From assembly GCA_018710785.1 (NCBI GenBank), contig DVJD01000083.1, positions 1 through 52,696 on the forward strand: 52,696 bases of DNA, in the 5' to 3' direction. Positions 10,094 through 19,001 of this stretch are shown here, in pieces. Numbering within the stretch: position 1 is the first letter of the stretch; every line of letters begins with the position of its first letter. The position numbers and the translations under genes were made by a program. A model generated the notes under the pieces. That model ran no database searches, was not told the origin of the DNA, and saw only the letters and a program-made list of their open reading frames with translations. This DNA is from Candidatus Fimimorpha excrementavium. Lineage in GTDB: Bacteria; Bacillota; Clostridia; Lachnospirales; Lachnospiraceae.

Positions 10094-12700
10094 ATGAAAG
10101 AATGGTACCAGCAGTCATCTGATTCGGTACAGAAAGAAATGGGGAGCGGGCGGGACGGCCTGACCTCGGCAAAGGCAAAACAGCTTTTGGAAGAAAAGGG
10201 GCCCAATGCCCTGAAGGAGGGAAAAAAGAAAAGTACCCTTCAGGTATTTTTAGAACAGTTCTGCGATTTGATGGTCATCATCCTGCTGATCGCAGCGGGG
10301 ATTTCCATGGTATCCGGAAATGTGGAAAGCACCATCGTTATTGTGGCGGTGCTGATTATGAACGCGATTTTGGGAACCGTACAGAATAAAAAGGCGGAAA
10401 AATCCCTGGAAAGTCTGAAATCACTTTCTTCTCCCAGTGCAAAGGTGATCCGTGACGGGAGAAAAATTGAGATTCCTGCCAAAGAAGTGGTGCCCGGAGA
10501 TTTGCTTTTGCTGGAAGCCGGTGATCTGGTGGCGGCAGACGGAAGAATTATTCACAATTATTCGCTTCAGGTCAATGAAAGTTCCCTGACCGGTGAATCC
10601 ACCAATGTGGATAAGACGGAGGGAATCATCGAAGGAGAAGTTCCCCTGGCTGACCGGACCAATATGGTTTACTCCAGTAGCCTTGTCACATACGGCCGTG
10701 CGGAAGTGGTGGTCACCGGAACCGGTATGGATACCGAGATCGGTAAGATAGCAGCCCTGATGAATGCCACAAAAGAAAAGAAAACACCGCTTCAGGAAAG
10801 CCTGGACCAGTTCAGCAGCCGACTGGCGCTGATTATCATGATCATCTGTGCCATCGTATTCCTGTTAAGTATTTACCGGGAAATGCCGATTCTGGACTCC
10901 CTGATGTTTGCTGTGGCTCTGGCTGTGGCAGCGATTCCGGAAGCCTTAAGCTCCATCGTAACCATCGTGCAGGCCATGGGAACCCAGAAGATGGCAAGGG
11001 AACATGCCATCATCAAAGAGCTGAAGGCGGTGGAAAGCCTGGGCTGTGTTTCTGTGATCTGTTCGGATAAGACCGGTACATTGACACAGAATAAGATGAC
11101 GGTTCAGAAAATTTACGTGGGCGGCGAAACCTTAGATCCGGAAGAACTGGATATCAAACGCCAGCTTCACCGCTATCTTTTATACGATGCAGTGCTGACC
11201 AATGACTCTTCCATCGTGGATGGTAAGGGAATCGGTGACCCCACCGAATATGCTCTCCTGGAGATGGCGGAAAAAGCCAATGTCAAAGACAGCCTTCTGC
11301 GTGAAATGATGCATCGTTTGGAAGAGATTCCATTTGACTCTGACCGAAAGCTCATGAGTACCAAATACCGTCTGCACGGCGTGAATACCGTGCTGACCAA
11401 GGGAGCTTTGGATGTCCTTCTGGACCGTACCACTGGAATCCGAAAAGAAGATACGGTATGTCCGATTACCGAAGCCGACAAAGAGGAAATCTTAAAGAAA
11501 AACCTGGAGTTTTCCGAGAACGGTCTGCGTGTGCTGGCCTTTGGATATAAGGAAGTCGGTGAAGAGGAACCTTTGAATCTGGAAAATGAGACCGGATTTA
11601 TCTTCCTTGGTCTGGTGGCCATGGTGGATCCGCCAAGGGAAGAATCCAAAGCAGCGGTGGCCGATGCAAAGCGTGCCGGAATCCGTCCGGTTATGATCAC
11701 AGGAGACCACAAGATCACAGCCACAGCCATTGCCAAACAGATCGGCATTTTCGAAGACGGCGATATCGCTGTGACCGGTGTGGAGCTGGACGCCATGTCC
11801 GATGCAGAACTGGATCAGAAGATCGAACATATCTCTGTATACGCCAGAGTATCTCCGGAAAATAAGATCCGTATCGTGGAGGCATGGCAGAGAAAGGGCA
11901 ATATCGTATCCATGACCGGAGACGGCGTCAATGACGCTCCGGCTCTGAAAAAGGCAGATATCGGTGTGGCCATGGGCATCACTGGTACGGAAGTATCCAA
12001 GGATGCCGCATCCATGATTCTGACGGATGATAATTTTGCCACCATCATCAAAGCCGTGGCCAATGGCCGAAATGTATACCGGAACATCAAAAACGCCATT
12101 CAGTTCCTGCTTTCCGGAAATATGGCCGGAATCCTGGCAGTGCTCTATACCTCTTTGATGGCCCTGCCGGTACCGTTCCAGCCGGTACATCTTTTATTCA
12201 TCAACCTTTTGACCGACTCCCTTCCGGCCCTCGCCATCGGTATGGAAAGCCCGGAAAAGGATCTGCTGAATGAAAAGCCCAGAGATCCGAAGGAAGGTAT
12301 ATTGACGAAAGACTTCATAACCGCCATCTTCCTGCAGGGCGCGCTGATCGCGATCTGCACCATGACGGCATTCCATCTGGGACTTTCCGCCGGAGGATCT
12401 GCAGTGGCAAGTACCATGGCCTTCGCCACATTGACGCTGGCACGTTTGTTCCATGGCTTCAACTGCAGAAGCAAACACTCCATTTTCCGCCTGAAATTCT
12501 CCACCAACTGGTACAGCGTGGGCGCATTCTTTGCCGGAGTGATTCTGCTGGTACTGGTGCTCTTCATTCCGATCCTGGAGCGCCTGTTCTCCGTAGCTCC
12601 CCTCACCGGAAGCCAGATCGGCACCATCGTGGGGCTGGCATTTATTCCGACAGTGGTGATCCAGCTGGTAAAGGTCATCATGGAGAGAAGAAAAAAATAA
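10094..12700 (+). CDS. P2-type cation-transporting ATPase, probable Mn2+ (Ca2+) exporter
   Basis: 868 residues, full length. N-terminal cation ATPase domain, then LTGES of the actuator near 168 and the membrane-4 ion site AIPEALSSIVTIV near 280 (PEAL in place of the PEGL of animal Ca2+ pumps). The phosphorylated Asp is in DKTGTLTQNKMT near 325, the KGA nucleotide motif near 435, and TGDGVNDAPALKKADIGVAMG starts near 607. C-terminal membrane helices complete ten in all. It sits behind a yybP-ykoY riboswitch, as do the Lactococcus YoaB and pneumococcal MgtA Mn2+ exporters, so removal of excess Mn2+ is the likely role. Ca2+ transport cannot be excluded by sequence. Ribosome site AAAGGAGAGCAGCTT. 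Confidence 0.88.
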   Translation: MKEWYQQSSDSVQKEMGSGRDGLTSAKAKQLLEEKGPNALKEGKKKSTLQVFLEQFCDLMVIILLIAAGISMVSGNVESTIVIVAVLIMNAILGTVQNKKAEKSLESLKSLSSPSAKVIRDGRKIEIPAKEVVPGDLLLLEAGDLVAADGRIIHNYSLQVNESSLTGESTNVDKTEGIIEGEVPLADRTNMVYSSSLVTYGRAEVVVTGTGMDTEIGKIAALMNATKEKKTPLQESLDQFSSRLALIIMIICAIVFLLSIYREMPILDSLMFAVALAVAAIPEALSSIVTIVQAMGTQKMAREHAIIKELKAVESLGCVSVICSDKTGTLTQNKMTVQKIYVGGETLDPEELDIKRQLHRYLLYDAVLTNDSSIVDGKGIGDPTEYALLEMAEKANVKDSLLREMMHRLEEIPFDSDRKLMSTKYRLHGVNTVLTKGALDVLLDRTTGIRKEDTVCPITEADKEEILKKNLEFSENGLRVLAFGYKEVGEEEPLNLENETGFIFLGLVAMVDPPREESKAAVADAKRAGIRPVMITGDHKITATAIAKQIGIFEDGDIAVTGVELDAMSDAELDQKIEHISVYARVSPENKIRIVEAWQRKGNIVSMTGDGVNDAPALKKADIGVAMGITGTEVSKDAASMILTDDNFATIIKAVANGRNVYRNIKNAIQFLLSGNMAGILAVLYTSLMALPVPFQPVHLLFINLLTDSLPALAIGMESPEKDLLNEKPRDPKEGILTKDFITAIFLQGALIAICTMTAFHLGLSAGGSAVASTMAFATLTLARLFHGFNCRSKHSIFRLKFSTNWYSVGAFFAGVILLVLVLFIPILERLFSVAPLTGSQIGTIVGLAFIPTVVIQLVKVIMERRKK

Positions 12701-12760
12701 AATATGGTTTTTATATCCCGGCTTCGACGAAAACGGAGGCCGCGGGATAGGGAAACGGGG

Positions 12761-12806
12761 AAGCGGGCTGCGAAGACAGGGAAGGCTGTTTGGGCAGTCC
12801 GCTTTT
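12761..12806 (+). terminator. Probable intrinsic terminator after the P-type ATPase
   Basis: AAGCGGGCTGC (12761-12771) pairs with GCAGTCCGCTT (12794-12804) with one bulge or mismatch, and TTTTCT follows. Confidence 0.55.
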
Positions 12807-12851
12807 CTATGTTCATTCATGCGTTTCCCCGGAAGAAAACTTCCTTCACTC

Positions 12852-12880
12852 TTGCATGCCGATTAAAAAAATGGTATACT
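12852..12880 (+). promoter_or_regulatory. Sigma-70 promoter for hisS-aspS
   Basis: -35 TTGCAT (12852-12857), 17-bp spacer, -10 TATACT (12875-12880). The untranslated leader is too short for a T-box, and no T-box core is seen. Confidence 0.75.
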
Positions 12881-12914
12881 TTGCAAAGAATGCGACAGGA
12901 AAGGAATGTTTGTC

Positions 12915-14186
12915 ATGGCAATGAGCAAAAAGCCGGTTACCGGCATGAAAGATATTTTGCCTGCAGAGATGCAGATTCGGGATTATGTCATTTCCCTCAT
13001 TAAAGAGACATACAAAGGCTTCGGTTTTACACAGATCGAGACCCCCTGTGTGGAGACCATCGGAAATCTGTCCAATAAGCAGGGCGGAGAGAATGAGAAG
13101 CTGATTTTTAAGATCATGAAGCGCGGAGAGAAGCTGGATCTGGAGCATGCGAAGGAGGAAAATGATCTGGCGGACAGCGGGCTTCGTTATGATTTGACGG
13201 TTCCGCTGGCCCGTTTTTATTCCAACAACGCCAGTGTGCTGCCAAAGCCCTTTAAGGCGCTGCAGATCGGACCGGTTTGGAGAGCGGATCGGCCACAGAA
13301 AGGAAGATTCAGACAGTTTTACCAGTGCGATATTGACATTCTGGGAGATCCGTCCAATCTGGCTGAGATCGAGCTGATTCTGGCCACCACCACGCTTTTG
13401 GGAAAGCTGGATTTTAAAGGATTTAAGATTCATATCAATGACAGAAGGATTTTAAAGGCCATGGCCCAGTACAGCGGGTTTGCCCCGGAACAGTTTGACG
13501 AAGTGTTCATCATTCTGGATAAGATGGACAAGATCGGAAAAGACGGCGTGAAGGACGAACTGCTTCAGAGCGGGTTTGCCGCTAAGGCGGTGGAGACGTA
13601 TATGGGGCTGTTTGATCTTCTGGAGCAGAACCGCGGGGAGGACGGCGGTCTGATGGCTCTGGGAACGGTGCTGGAAGGCGTTGCGGAAGACGGCGCGTTT
13701 GAGAACTTAAAACAGATCGTGGACAGCGTGCGGGCCACATCGGATGTGGACTTTGAGCTGGTATTTGATCCGACTCTGGTGCGGGGCATGTCCTACTATA
13801 CGGGAACCATCTTCGAGATTGAAGTGCCCCAGTTCGGCAGCTCTGTGGGAGGCGGCGGACGCTATGATGAGATGATCGGAAAATTCACCAATATGCCGAC
13901 CTGCGCCTGCGGATTTTCCATCGGTTTTGAGCGGATCGTTACCATCCTGCTGGACAATCATTTTGAAGTACCGGCAAAGGGAGGAAAAACAGCATATCTC
14001 ATCGAAAAGGGGATGGACAGCGGGCGGCTCTGCGAAGTGCTGAAGGAAGCACAGAAGGAGCGGGCAGAGGGCGGCCAGGTTCTGGTTTCCATGATGAACA
14101 AAAACAAGAAATTCCAGAAGGAACAGCTGACGGCAGAAGGATATACCCAGTTCAGAGAATTTTATAAAAATCCTCTGAAAAACTGA
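12915..14186 (+). CDS. hisS: Histidyl-tRNA synthetase
   Basis: 423 residues. Class II synthetase charging tRNA-His. The start region KPVTGMKDILPAEM is typical. Motif 2 is RPQKGRFRQFYQCDIDILG, a histidine-site block is RGMSYYTGTIFEIEV, and motif 3 is in GFSIGFERI. The C-terminal anticodon-binding domain (about 350-423, ending near VLVSMMNKNKKFQKEQL) is short compared with E. coli HisRS. The ATG at 12915 (MAMSKK) fits GACAGGAAAGGAATG better than the one at 12906, where AAAGG would touch the start codon. aspS follows after 99 bp; this hisS-aspS pairing is common in Firmicutes. Confidence 0.92.
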   Translation: MAMSKKPVTGMKDILPAEMQIRDYVISLIKETYKGFGFTQIETPCVETIGNLSNKQGGENEKLIFKIMKRGEKLDLEHAKEENDLADSGLRYDLTVPLARFYSNNASVLPKPFKALQIGPVWRADRPQKGRFRQFYQCDIDILGDPSNLAEIELILATTTLLGKLDFKGFKIHINDRRILKAMAQYSGFAPEQFDEVFIILDKMDKIGKDGVKDELLQSGFAAKAVETYMGLFDLLEQNRGEDGGLMALGTVLEGVAEDGAFENLKQIVDSVRATSDVDFELVFDPTLVRGMSYYTGTIFEIEVPQFGSSVGGGGRYDEMIGKFTNMPTCACGFSIGFERIVTILLDNHFEVPAKGGKTAYLIEKGMDSGRLCEVLKEAQKERAEGGQVLVSMMNKNKKFQKEQLTAEGYTQFREFYKNPLKN

Positions 14187-14205
14187 GCGCCAAACGCGGT
14201 CACAG

Positions 14206-14241
14206 CCCCGGGCGACAGACAGGAGTGTCTGCGGCGAGGGG
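14206..14241 (+). other. Hairpin between hisS and aspS
   Basis: CCCC (14206-14209) and GGGG (14238-14241) flank an inner perfect stem CAGACA/TGTCTG (14216-14221 with 14226-14231, loop GGAG). There is no T-run, so it is more likely an mRNA processing or stability structure than a terminator. Confidence 0.45.
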
Positions 14242-14285
14242 ATGATAAGAAAAAAGGATATCAAATAGAAAACAGGGAGTACATT

Positions 14286-16082
14286 ATGGCAGAGTCAATG
14301 AAAGGTTTGAAAAGGACACACCGGTGTACGGAAGTGTCCAGTCAGAATATTGGAGAAACCGTCACGGTGATGGGATGGGTACAGAAGAGACGAAATCTCG
14401 GAAGCCTGATTTTTGTGGATTTGAGAGACAGAAGCGGTATTTTGCAGCTGATGTTTGACGAAGAAAACATCGGGAAAGAAGGATTTGAAAAAGCGGGAAC
14501 CCTGCGCAGTGAGTTTGTCGTCGCCGCAGTGGGAGAAGTGGTGAAGCGTTCCGGCGCGGTCAATGAAAATCTGAAGACGGGGGATATTGAGATTAAGGTG
14601 ACACAGCTTCGTATTCTTTCCGAAGCGCTGACACCGCCGTTCCCCATCGAGGACGGCATCACAACCAAGGATGAGGTTCGCCTGAAATACCGGTATCTGG
14701 ATCTGAGAAGACCGAGCCTCCAGAGAAATCTCATGATGAGAAGCAAGGTATGCACCAGTGTCCGCAATTTCCTGGCAGAGGAAGGATTCCTGGAGATCGA
14801 AACCCCCATTCTGACCAAGAGCACCCCGGAAGGAGCGAGGGATTATCTGGTTCCAAGCCGTGTGCACCCGGGCAATTTCTATGCGCTGCCCCAGTCTCCG
14901 CAGCTGTTTAAGCAGCTTTTGATGTGTTCCGGTTATGACCGTTATTTCCAGATCGCGAAATGTTTCCGCGATGAGGATCTGCGCGCGGACCGTCAGCCGG
15001 AATTCACCCAGATCGACATGGAGCTTTCCTTCGTGGATGCCGACGATGTCATGAATGTGAATGAGCGTCTGCTGGCAAGGATCTTCAAAGATGCCATCGG
15101 CGTGGAGGTTCCGCTTCCGATTCAGCGCATGACCTGGCAGGAAGCCATGGACCGTTTCGGTTCCGATAAGCCGGATATCCGCTTTGGGATGGAACTGAAA
15201 AATATTTCCGACCTGGTGAAAGACTGCGGCTTCGGTGTCTTCACAGGCGCATTGGAAAACGGCGGATCCGTCCGCGGCATCAATGCAAACGGACAGGGGC
15301 ACATGCCCAGAAAGAAGATTGACGCCCTGGTGGATTTTGCCAAGGGATACGGCGCCAAGGGACTGGCCTACCTGGTGATCAATGAGGACGGCACATACAA
15401 ATCTTCCTTTGCCAAATTTATGAAGCCGGAAGAGCTGGACAGCATCGTCGCCCGCCTGGAAGGAAAGCCGGGAGACCTTCTTTTGTTTGCTGCCGATAAA
15501 AACAGCATCGTATGGAACGTGCTGGGGGCCCTTCGCCTGGAGATCGCAGATCAGCTGGGACTGCTGAAGAAAGAGGAATACAAATTCCTCTGGATCACCG
15601 ACTTCCCGCTGTTTGAATATTCCGAAGAAGAAAACCGCTATGTGGCCATGCATCATCCATTCACCATGCCGGTGGAAGAGGATATTCCGTATCTGACCAC
15701 AGATCCGGGCCGCGTCCGCGCCAAGGCCTACGATATCACATTGAACGGTACCGAGATCGGCGGCGGAAGCGTCCGTATCTTCCAGAGCGATGTGCAGGAA
15801 AAAATGTTTGAAGCCCTCGGATTTACAGAAGAAGAGGCGTATGACCGCTTCGGTTTCCTGCTGACGGCGTTCAAGTATGGAGTTCCTCCCCACGCAGGGC
15901 TGGCTTACGGATTGGATCGTTTGATTATGCTGATGGCACAGGAAGACAGCATCCGTGAAGTCATCGCCTTCCCGAAGGTAAAAGACGCCTCCTGTCTGAT
16001 GACGGACGCGCCGAATGTGGTGGATGAAAAACAGCTGGAAGATCTGAAGATCGCAGTGATAACGGATAAAAAGGATGCATAA
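14286..16082 (+). CDS. aspS: Aspartyl-tRNA synthetase (bacterial type)
   Basis: 598 residues, normal for the bacterial enzyme. An N-terminal OB-fold anticodon domain (about 15-115, GWVQKRRNLGSLIFVDLRDRSG) is followed by the class II catalytic core with motif 2 FRDEDLRADRQPEFTQID near 235. A bacterial insertion (GAD) domain occupies about 290-420, and motif 3 is GLAYGLDRLIMLM near 540. It charges tRNA-Asp; a long-form AspRS like this may be discriminating or not depending on GatCAB, which is not in the window. ATG preceded by AACAGGGAGTACATT. Probably cotranscribed with hisS. Confidence 0.96.
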   Translation: MAESMKGLKRTHRCTEVSSQNIGETVTVMGWVQKRRNLGSLIFVDLRDRSGILQLMFDEENIGKEGFEKAGTLRSEFVVAAVGEVVKRSGAVNENLKTGDIEIKVTQLRILSEALTPPFPIEDGITTKDEVRLKYRYLDLRRPSLQRNLMMRSKVCTSVRNFLAEEGFLEIETPILTKSTPEGARDYLVPSRVHPGNFYALPQSPQLFKQLLMCSGYDRYFQIAKCFRDEDLRADRQPEFTQIDMELSFVDADDVMNVNERLLARIFKDAIGVEVPLPIQRMTWQEAMDRFGSDKPDIRFGMELKNISDLVKDCGFGVFTGALENGGSVRGINANGQGHMPRKKIDALVDFAKGYGAKGLAYLVINEDGTYKSSFAKFMKPEELDSIVARLEGKPGDLLLFAADKNSIVWNVLGALRLEIADQLGLLKKEEYKFLWITDFPLFEYSEEENRYVAMHHPFTMPVEEDIPYLTTDPGRVRAKAYDITLNGTEIGGGSVRIFQSDVQEKMFEALGFTEEEAYDRFGFLLTAFKYGVPPHAGLAYGLDRLIMLMAQEDSIREVIAFPKVKDASCLMTDAPNVVDEKQLEDLKIAVITDKKDA

Positions 16083-16140
16083 TGTCATGGTATCCGGCGT
16101 TTGAAAGGCGCGCCGGAACATGCGTATTCTCATCATAAGG

Positions 16141-16208
16141 GGATGCGAAAGCTATCACACCATACGGCCCGGAGGGCAGGTGGCGCGATGGCTTTGGCAT
16201 CCTTTTTT
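16141..16208 (+). terminator. Probable intrinsic terminator after aspS
   Basis: GGATGCGAAAGC (16141-16152) pairs with GCTTTGGCATCC (16191-16202) with one mismatch, followed by six T. The loop is about 38 nt and can form smaller stems. Confidence 0.6.
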
Positions 16209-16246
16209 CGGTGGATTCCAGTCCCGAATCACACGATTGGAAGGGA

Positions 16247-16265
16247 ACTCAACCATCGGTTGAGT
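16247..16265. promoter_or_regulatory. Inverted repeat, possible operator
   Basis: ACTCAACC-ATC-GGTTGAGT, a perfect 8-bp palindrome 32 bp before the -35 box of the HTH gene. HTH_3 regulators often bind such sites near their own promoters. The rest of the 304-bp gap after aspS holds only the terminator above and the promoter below. Confidence 0.4.
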
Positions 16266-16297
16266 GGAAAAACAAACAGAATTCAACAAATATTTGA

Positions 16298-16326
16298 TTG
16301 CTATTTTCAGAATCGTTCCGTACACT
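16298..16326 (+). promoter_or_regulatory. Probable promoter of the HTH regulator gene
   Basis: -35 TTGCTA (16298-16303), 17-bp spacer, -10 TACACT (16321-16326). Confidence 0.5.
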
Positions 16327-16386
16327 GGAGGTACAGATCGGAAGGCCGACGGTTTGAACAGAAACGGAAATGAAAGGAGCTTTTTT

Positions 16387-17661
16387 ATGGATAGACAAAA
16401 TGAAAATCAGTTGGGAAACAGAATTGCGGAATTGAGAAAAGAGGCAGGGCTGACGCAGGAGCAGCTGGCCGGAATGCTGGGGGTTACTTATCAGGCGGTT
16501 TCAAAATGGGAGACAGGAAACTCCTACCCGGATATCAGCCTGCTGCCCAGGCTGTCGGAAATATTCCATGTGAGCCTGGATTCTTTATTTGGAAAAGAGG
16601 ACAACACCATCCTGACCGAACATGTCCTGGAAAAAGCGGTGCAGGCAGCCTCCATGGAACAGAGAGAAGAGGAAGAAAGCGAAGCGCAGGAGGCAGAAAA
16701 AACAAAGCAGGAGTCCGGCAGAGAAGAAGCGGATGAGAAAATCGATGGAAATGACGGGGCCGGAGAGAGCGAAACCGACGATGGAAAGAAAGAAGAAACC
16801 GGCAGAAAGAGGGAATCCGATTCGGCACAGTCTTTTGGAGAATATATCGGAAACATCGTCAATATGAGTCTGAAAAGCGGAATGAACGGACTGGGAAAGG
16901 CCATGGATACGCTGAAAAAGATTGATTTCAAGAGCCTGGACTTAAAAGATCTGGACCAGTCCATCAGCGATAAGGTAAAGCGCGCGGTGGAAAAGGGAAA
17001 GAAATCCCGCTTCTGGGATAAGCGGGAAGAAGCCGGGGAAGCGAAGGAAGAGGCGGCAGAAGAGAAAGCAGCAGATGAAGCGGAAGAAGAAACAGCGGGG
17101 GAAGACAGCCGACAGGAAACCGCGGAGTCAGCGGAGGATCGTTTATTCCGGGAGATGGAGGGATGGAAAGGCCATACGATTCATCTGACCATAGGAGGAA
17201 AAACGGCCGATTCCAATCCGGGGGAAGATGAAATCCTGCCGTGGGAGGACGATGGAAAGATCCGGGCTGTGGTTTACCTTGGAAAGCGAATGCTCAGCGC
17301 CAGGGAATACCGGAATATGAGGGGCAGAATCACCTTCGAGATGGAAGGAATCGCGCGGGATGTCATCACTTATATGAACGTGTCCTGTGAGGACGTGGCC
17401 GGAAACATCAAAGCAGGGGGAGATGTGAACTGCGACCGGGTGGAAGGAAATGTGGCTGCGGAAAGGCAGGTATCCTGTGACTGTGTAAAGGGAAGCGTCT
17501 TTGCCGGCGAAGGCGTCACCTGCGACAATGTGCAGGGCGATGTGGTGGCCGGAGGCAGCGTCACCTGCGACACCGTCAATCAAAATGTGACAGCCGGAGG
17601 AAGCGTGCGAAGCGACACCATTCATGGAAATGTCATGGCTCCCCATGTGGAAAAAGGCTGA
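16387..17661 (+). CDS. HTH (XRE) transcriptional regulator with charged linker and bactofilin-like repeat tail
   Basis: 424 residues in three parts. Residues about 5-65 form an HTH_3/Cro-type DNA-binding domain (IAELRKEAGLTQEQLAGML, AVSKWETGNSYPD). Residues 80-290 are a low-complexity stretch very rich in Glu, Ala and Lys. The tail (about 330-420) repeats a roughly 17-residue unit of the form V-x-C-D-x-V-x-G-N/D-V-x-A-G-G at least five times, predicting a beta-helix like bactofilins or DUF4097-type tails. No membrane segment is seen. The ATG at 16387 follows GAAAGGAGCTTTTTT; the frame is open upstream to 16264 but lacks a ribosome site. Regulatory targets are unknown. Monocistronic with its own promoter and possible operator. 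Confidence 0.8.
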   Translation: MDRQNENQLGNRIAELRKEAGLTQEQLAGMLGVTYQAVSKWETGNSYPDISLLPRLSEIFHVSLDSLFGKEDNTILTEHVLEKAVQAASMEQREEEESEAQEAEKTKQESGREEADEKIDGNDGAGESETDDGKKEETGRKRESDSAQSFGEYIGNIVNMSLKSGMNGLGKAMDTLKKIDFKSLDLKDLDQSISDKVKRAVEKGKKSRFWDKREEAGEAKEEAAEEKAADEAEEETAGEDSRQETAESAEDRLFREMEGWKGHTIHLTIGGKTADSNPGEDEILPWEDDGKIRAVVYLGKRMLSAREYRNMRGRITFEMEGIARDVITYMNVSCEDVAGNIKAGGDVNCDRVEGNVAAERQVSCDCVKGSVFAGEGVTCDNVQGDVVAGGSVTCDTVNQNVTAGGSVRSDTIHGNVMAPHVEKG

Positions 17662-17721
17662 GACGGATAGAACATGGATGCCGGGCGGGAACGTTCCGGG
17701 GCAAGAAAAAGAGGAAACCTG

Positions 17722-17750
17722 TTGTTTTACGGACCAGAACATGGTATGAT
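17722..17750 (+). promoter_or_regulatory. Promoter for aroC
   Basis: -35 TTGTTT (17722-17727), 17-bp spacer, -10 TATGAT (17745-17750), 65 bp before the aroC start codon. Confidence 0.6.
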
Positions 17751-17814
17751 GGATTTCAGTACAGTGAAGCAGACAAGTGCGGCCGTGCGGCCGCGGGAAT
17801 GAGAGGTAAGTAAT

Positions 17815-18927
17815 ATGGCAGGATCCACATTTGGAACAATATTTCGCGTGACAACCTGGGGAGAATCCCATGGAAAAGGGATCGGGGCTGTGGTGGACGG
17901 CGTCCCGGCCGGGATTCCCATCAGTGAAGAGGTGATACAGGGATACTTAAACCGCAGGAGACCGGGGCAGAGCCGGTTTACGACCCAGCGAAAGGAGCAG
18001 GATCAGGTCCGGATCCTTTCCGGCGTATTTGAGGGAAAGACGACGGGGACGCCCATCGCCCTGGAAGTGCGGAATGAAGACCAGCGTTCCCATGATTACA
18101 GCGATATAGCCGGATACTACAGACCCGGCCATGCAGATTTCACATTCGATGAAAAATACGGATTCCGGGACTATCGGGGAGGCGGACGCTCTTCCGGGCG
18201 GGAAACCATAGGGCGTGTGGCGGCAGGCGCCATCGCCGAAGAATTTTTGAAGATGCTGGGCATCACGATCCTGTCTTATTCCAGGGAAATCGGAGGTATC
18301 CGTGCAGAGACCTTTGAAAAGGATCAGATTGAGCGCAATGCCTTCCGCATGCCGGATGAACTGGCGGCGGAAAAAGTGGAGGCATATCTGAAAGAAAAGA
18401 TGGCCGAATGCGATTCCGTCGGAGGGATCGTTGAGTGTACGGTTTCCGGACTTCCAAGAGGACTGGGAGAACCGGTATTTGATAAATTGGATGCCAATCT
18501 GGCAAAGGCCATGCTTTCCATCGGCGCGGTAAAAGGATTCGAGATGGGCGACGGATTTGCGTCGGCAAAATCCTGCGGTTCGGTGAATAACGATCCATTC
18601 ATAAATAAAGAAGGAAAAGTGGCCAAGGAGACGAACCATGCGGGAGGGGTTCTGGGAGGCATGAGCGATGGAAGCGATCTGATGATGCGGGTGGCCATTA
18701 AACCGACCTCGTCCATTTCCAGAACCCAGCATACGGTGAAACAGGATGGAACGCCCATTGACGTGGTGATAAAAGGACGCCACGATCCAATCATCGTGCC
18801 CCGGGCCGTGGTGGTGGTGGAGGCCATGACGGCTCTGGTGCTGGCCGATGCGGTCTTAATGAATATGACAAGCCGCGCGGACCGTATCTGTGAGTGCTAC
18901 CGCAGATGGAGAGAAGAAGAGCGATAA
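17815..18927 (+). CDS. aroC: Chorismate synthase
   Basis: 370 residues, full length. Last step of the shikimate pathway: converts EPSP to chorismate with reduced FMN. Signatures are GTIFRVTTWGESHGKGIGAVVDGVPAG at the N-terminus, RPGHADFTFDEKYGFRDYRGGGRSSGRET in the middle and ISRTQHTV plus GRHDPIIVPRAVVVVEAM near the end. The ATG is preceded by GAGAGGTAAGTAAT. No other aromatic pathway gene is nearby, so it is a stand-alone locus. Cytosolic. Confidence 0.97.
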   Translation: MAGSTFGTIFRVTTWGESHGKGIGAVVDGVPAGIPISEEVIQGYLNRRRPGQSRFTTQRKEQDQVRILSGVFEGKTTGTPIALEVRNEDQRSHDYSDIAGYYRPGHADFTFDEKYGFRDYRGGGRSSGRETIGRVAAGAIAEEFLKMLGITILSYSREIGGIRAETFEKDQIERNAFRMPDELAAEKVEAYLKEKMAECDSVGGIVECTVSGLPRGLGEPVFDKLDANLAKAMLSIGAVKGFEMGDGFASAKSCGSVNNDPFINKEGKVAKETNHAGGVLGGMSDGSDLMMRVAIKPTSSISRTQHTVKQDGTPIDVVIKGRHDPIIVPRAVVVVEAMTALVLADAVLMNMTSRADRICECYRRWREEER

Positions 18928-19001
18928 TCACATCCCGGCGCTGCCTGCATATCTTATAGCAAGACTGCAGAAAGGCAGATGCGGTAAACGCATGAATATT
19001 G

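Noticed and set aside
12761-12806. A second riboswitch or small RNA after the P-type ATPase
   Set aside because: The structure is explained by a simple terminator and no conserved RNA motif is visible.
12881-12914. T-box riboswitch upstream of hisS, and at 14187-14285 upstream of aspS
   Set aside because: The leaders are about 30 and 99 bp, with no T-box core (AGGGTGGnACCGCG) and no antiterminator pair.
14295-16136. 613-codon open frame on the minus strand
   Set aside because: It lies opposite aspS, which has full family motifs. The frame has no ribosome site or recognisable domain and is a codon-bias shadow.
16101-16373. 90-codon frame after aspS
   Set aside because: It spans a terminator, an operator-like palindrome and a promoter, with no ribosome site or conserved features.
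17682-17700. Possible extra copy of the hairpin leader (GGATGCCGGGCGG)
   Set aside because: Only partial match to GGATaCCCGGACGG, and no arm or core follows. It is probably chance.
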